A stretch of 64,000 nucleotides of DNA from Roseburia sp. (GTDB lineage Bacteria; Bacillota; Clostridia; Lachnospirales; Lachnospiraceae), in NCBI GenBank assembly GCA_003483745.1, contig DMYD01000028.1, forward strand, positions 73,396 through 137,395, read 5' to 3'. A program made the position numbers and the translations under genes. The notes beneath the pieces were generated by a model. That model was not told where the DNA came from, searched no databases, and worked only from the letters and a program-made list of their open reading frames with translations. Of the stretch, positions 63,498-64,000 are shown piece by piece; the stretch's first letter is position 1, and each line of letters begins with the position of its first letter.

Positions 63498-63719
63498 TTA
63501 TCGTGTGTTAATCTTAATCATGTAGTGTTTTGTAGCTCTCTTCATAATGGAATTGGCAGATACCTCATCGTTGAGGATCATCGCTTTCCAGTTATCCGGA
63601 TCACGCTGTGAGCATACGATGGTGCTTTTTCTCTGCTCGTTCCGCTTCTCGAGAAGCTCAAAGAGGATTTTAATCTCTCTTTCGTCAGTGATTGTGTGGA
63701 GCAGGAAATCAAATGACAA
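63498..63719 (-). pseudogene. C-terminal fragment of an IS21 helper ATPase (istB remnant)
   Basis: On the minus strand, LFELLEKRNEQRKSTIVCSQ followed by RDPDNWKAMILNDEVSANSI matches the sensor/C-terminal part of IstB/DnaC-like ATPases. Walker A and B are missing, and upstream the frame is closed by a stop near 63735. About 73 of roughly 250 residues remain. It points opposite to the istA stub, so the two come from different insertion events or a rearranged one. Confidence 0.72.
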
Positions 63720-63883
63720 ACTTCTTGTAATGTGCTACAATTGCCTCAAAGCATTATATTCTAATCATCTATCAGGCGAAAGCCATTCAAAAATCAATTC
63801 AACGCGGCGTTGCAGATGGTTATAAGTGACCAGATTACAGCCCGCATATAAGAATTTTCAATGCTTTTAATCACCCAAAAGCA

Positions 63884-63938
63884 GGGAGAATTCGAAACGG
63901 CATTATTCTCCCAAATAAAAAAGGGAGAATTCGAAACG
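63884..63938. repeat. Pair of 16-bp direct repeats in the IS-remnant region
   Basis: GGGAGAATTCGAAACG occurs at 63884-63899 and again at 63923-63938, 39 bases apart start to start. They may be internal end repeats of an insertion element. Between 63720 and 64000 no gene is seen; this pair and the hairpin at 63978 are the only structures noticed. Confidence 0.6.
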
Positions 63939-63977
63939 TAAGTACGTAATCATCTGTACCTTGATTATTTAAAACAC

Positions 63978-63995
63978 GCCGCCCATCAGGGCGGC
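63978..63995 (-). terminator. GC-rich hairpin at the right edge
   Basis: GCCGCCC pairs perfectly with GGGCGGC around ATCA. Read on the minus strand it is followed by GTGTTTTAAATA, a short T-tract, so it may terminate a leftward transcript from beyond the window. Confidence 0.4.
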
Positions 63996-64000
63996 ACATT

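Noticed and set aside
63547..63825. 92-codon plus-strand frame at the right edge
   Set aside because: It is the antisense of the istB remnant, whose minus-strand product matches IstB.

Overview
The window looks like the chromosome of a Gram-positive gut Firmicute of the Lachnospiraceae (Roseburia/Agathobacter-like). The basis is codon and base composition judged by eye, teichoic-acid type genes (TagF-, TagGH-, TagD- and LtaS-like), acidic Thr/Glu-rich secreted proteins with Fn3 domains, and strong Shine-Dalgarno sites. No sequence search was possible, so the genus is inference. Almost the whole window is a cell-surface glycopolymer region. No tRNA, rRNA or CRISPR array was seen.

Left part, 1-20 kb. 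A truncated secreted PPC/Fn3 repeat protein is followed by an initiating sugar transferase. Next comes a large secreted amidase/Fn3/glucosaminidase, preceded by an elaborate hairpin leader. From a clear promoter at 9337 a teichoic-acid-like operon follows: LicD, three CDP-glycerol phosphotransferase-family proteins, a TagGH-type ABC exporter, a TarI-like cytidylyltransferase, a sugar-nucleotide SDR, a pyruvyltransferase-family protein and TagD. It ends at a bidirectional terminator at 20026.

Middle part, 20-29 kb. Two paralogous secreted beta-helix/Fn3 proteins lie on the minus strand. They are divergent from two paralogous Wzy-like membrane proteins that carry an unusual extracytoplasmic N-terminal module.

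Interleaved region, 29.3-46.9 kb. A PglF/CapD dehydratase starts a co-directional, often translationally coupled gene string. Capsule genes (initiating transferase, epimerase, GT2, GT4, GT2, LtaS-like) alternate with AAA-ATPase modules that look like phage-defence genes: a lone AAA plus a frameshifted small gene; AAA plus a 118-aa protein; DUF262 plus DUF3696-type ATPase plus a 247-aa protein; and a Septu-type PtuA/PtuB plus an acidic 123-aa protein. A small self-contained HTH-like unit sits among them. The Septu module is bracketed by a 22-bp imperfect direct repeat of the upstream glycosyltransferase's 3' end, a scar showing that it entered the operon. Similar but weaker scars are seen at other modules. 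This interleaving is the most interesting feature of the window.

Right part, 47-63.3 kb, visibly more AT-rich. This is a second glycopolymer cluster: a GT2-GT4 fusion, an epimerase, a Wzm/Wzt ABC exporter with extended domains, GT2, a methyltransferase with coiled coil, two polytopic GT-C-like proteins, a GtrB-like polyprenyl-phosphate glycosyltransferase, a DPPR-synthase-like UbiA protein, an acyltransferase and a HAD phosphatase. Together they suggest an ABC-exported chain decorated outside the membrane from polyprenyl-phosphate sugars, possibly ribofuranose. The right edge (63.3-64 kb) holds remnants of IS21-family transposition genes.
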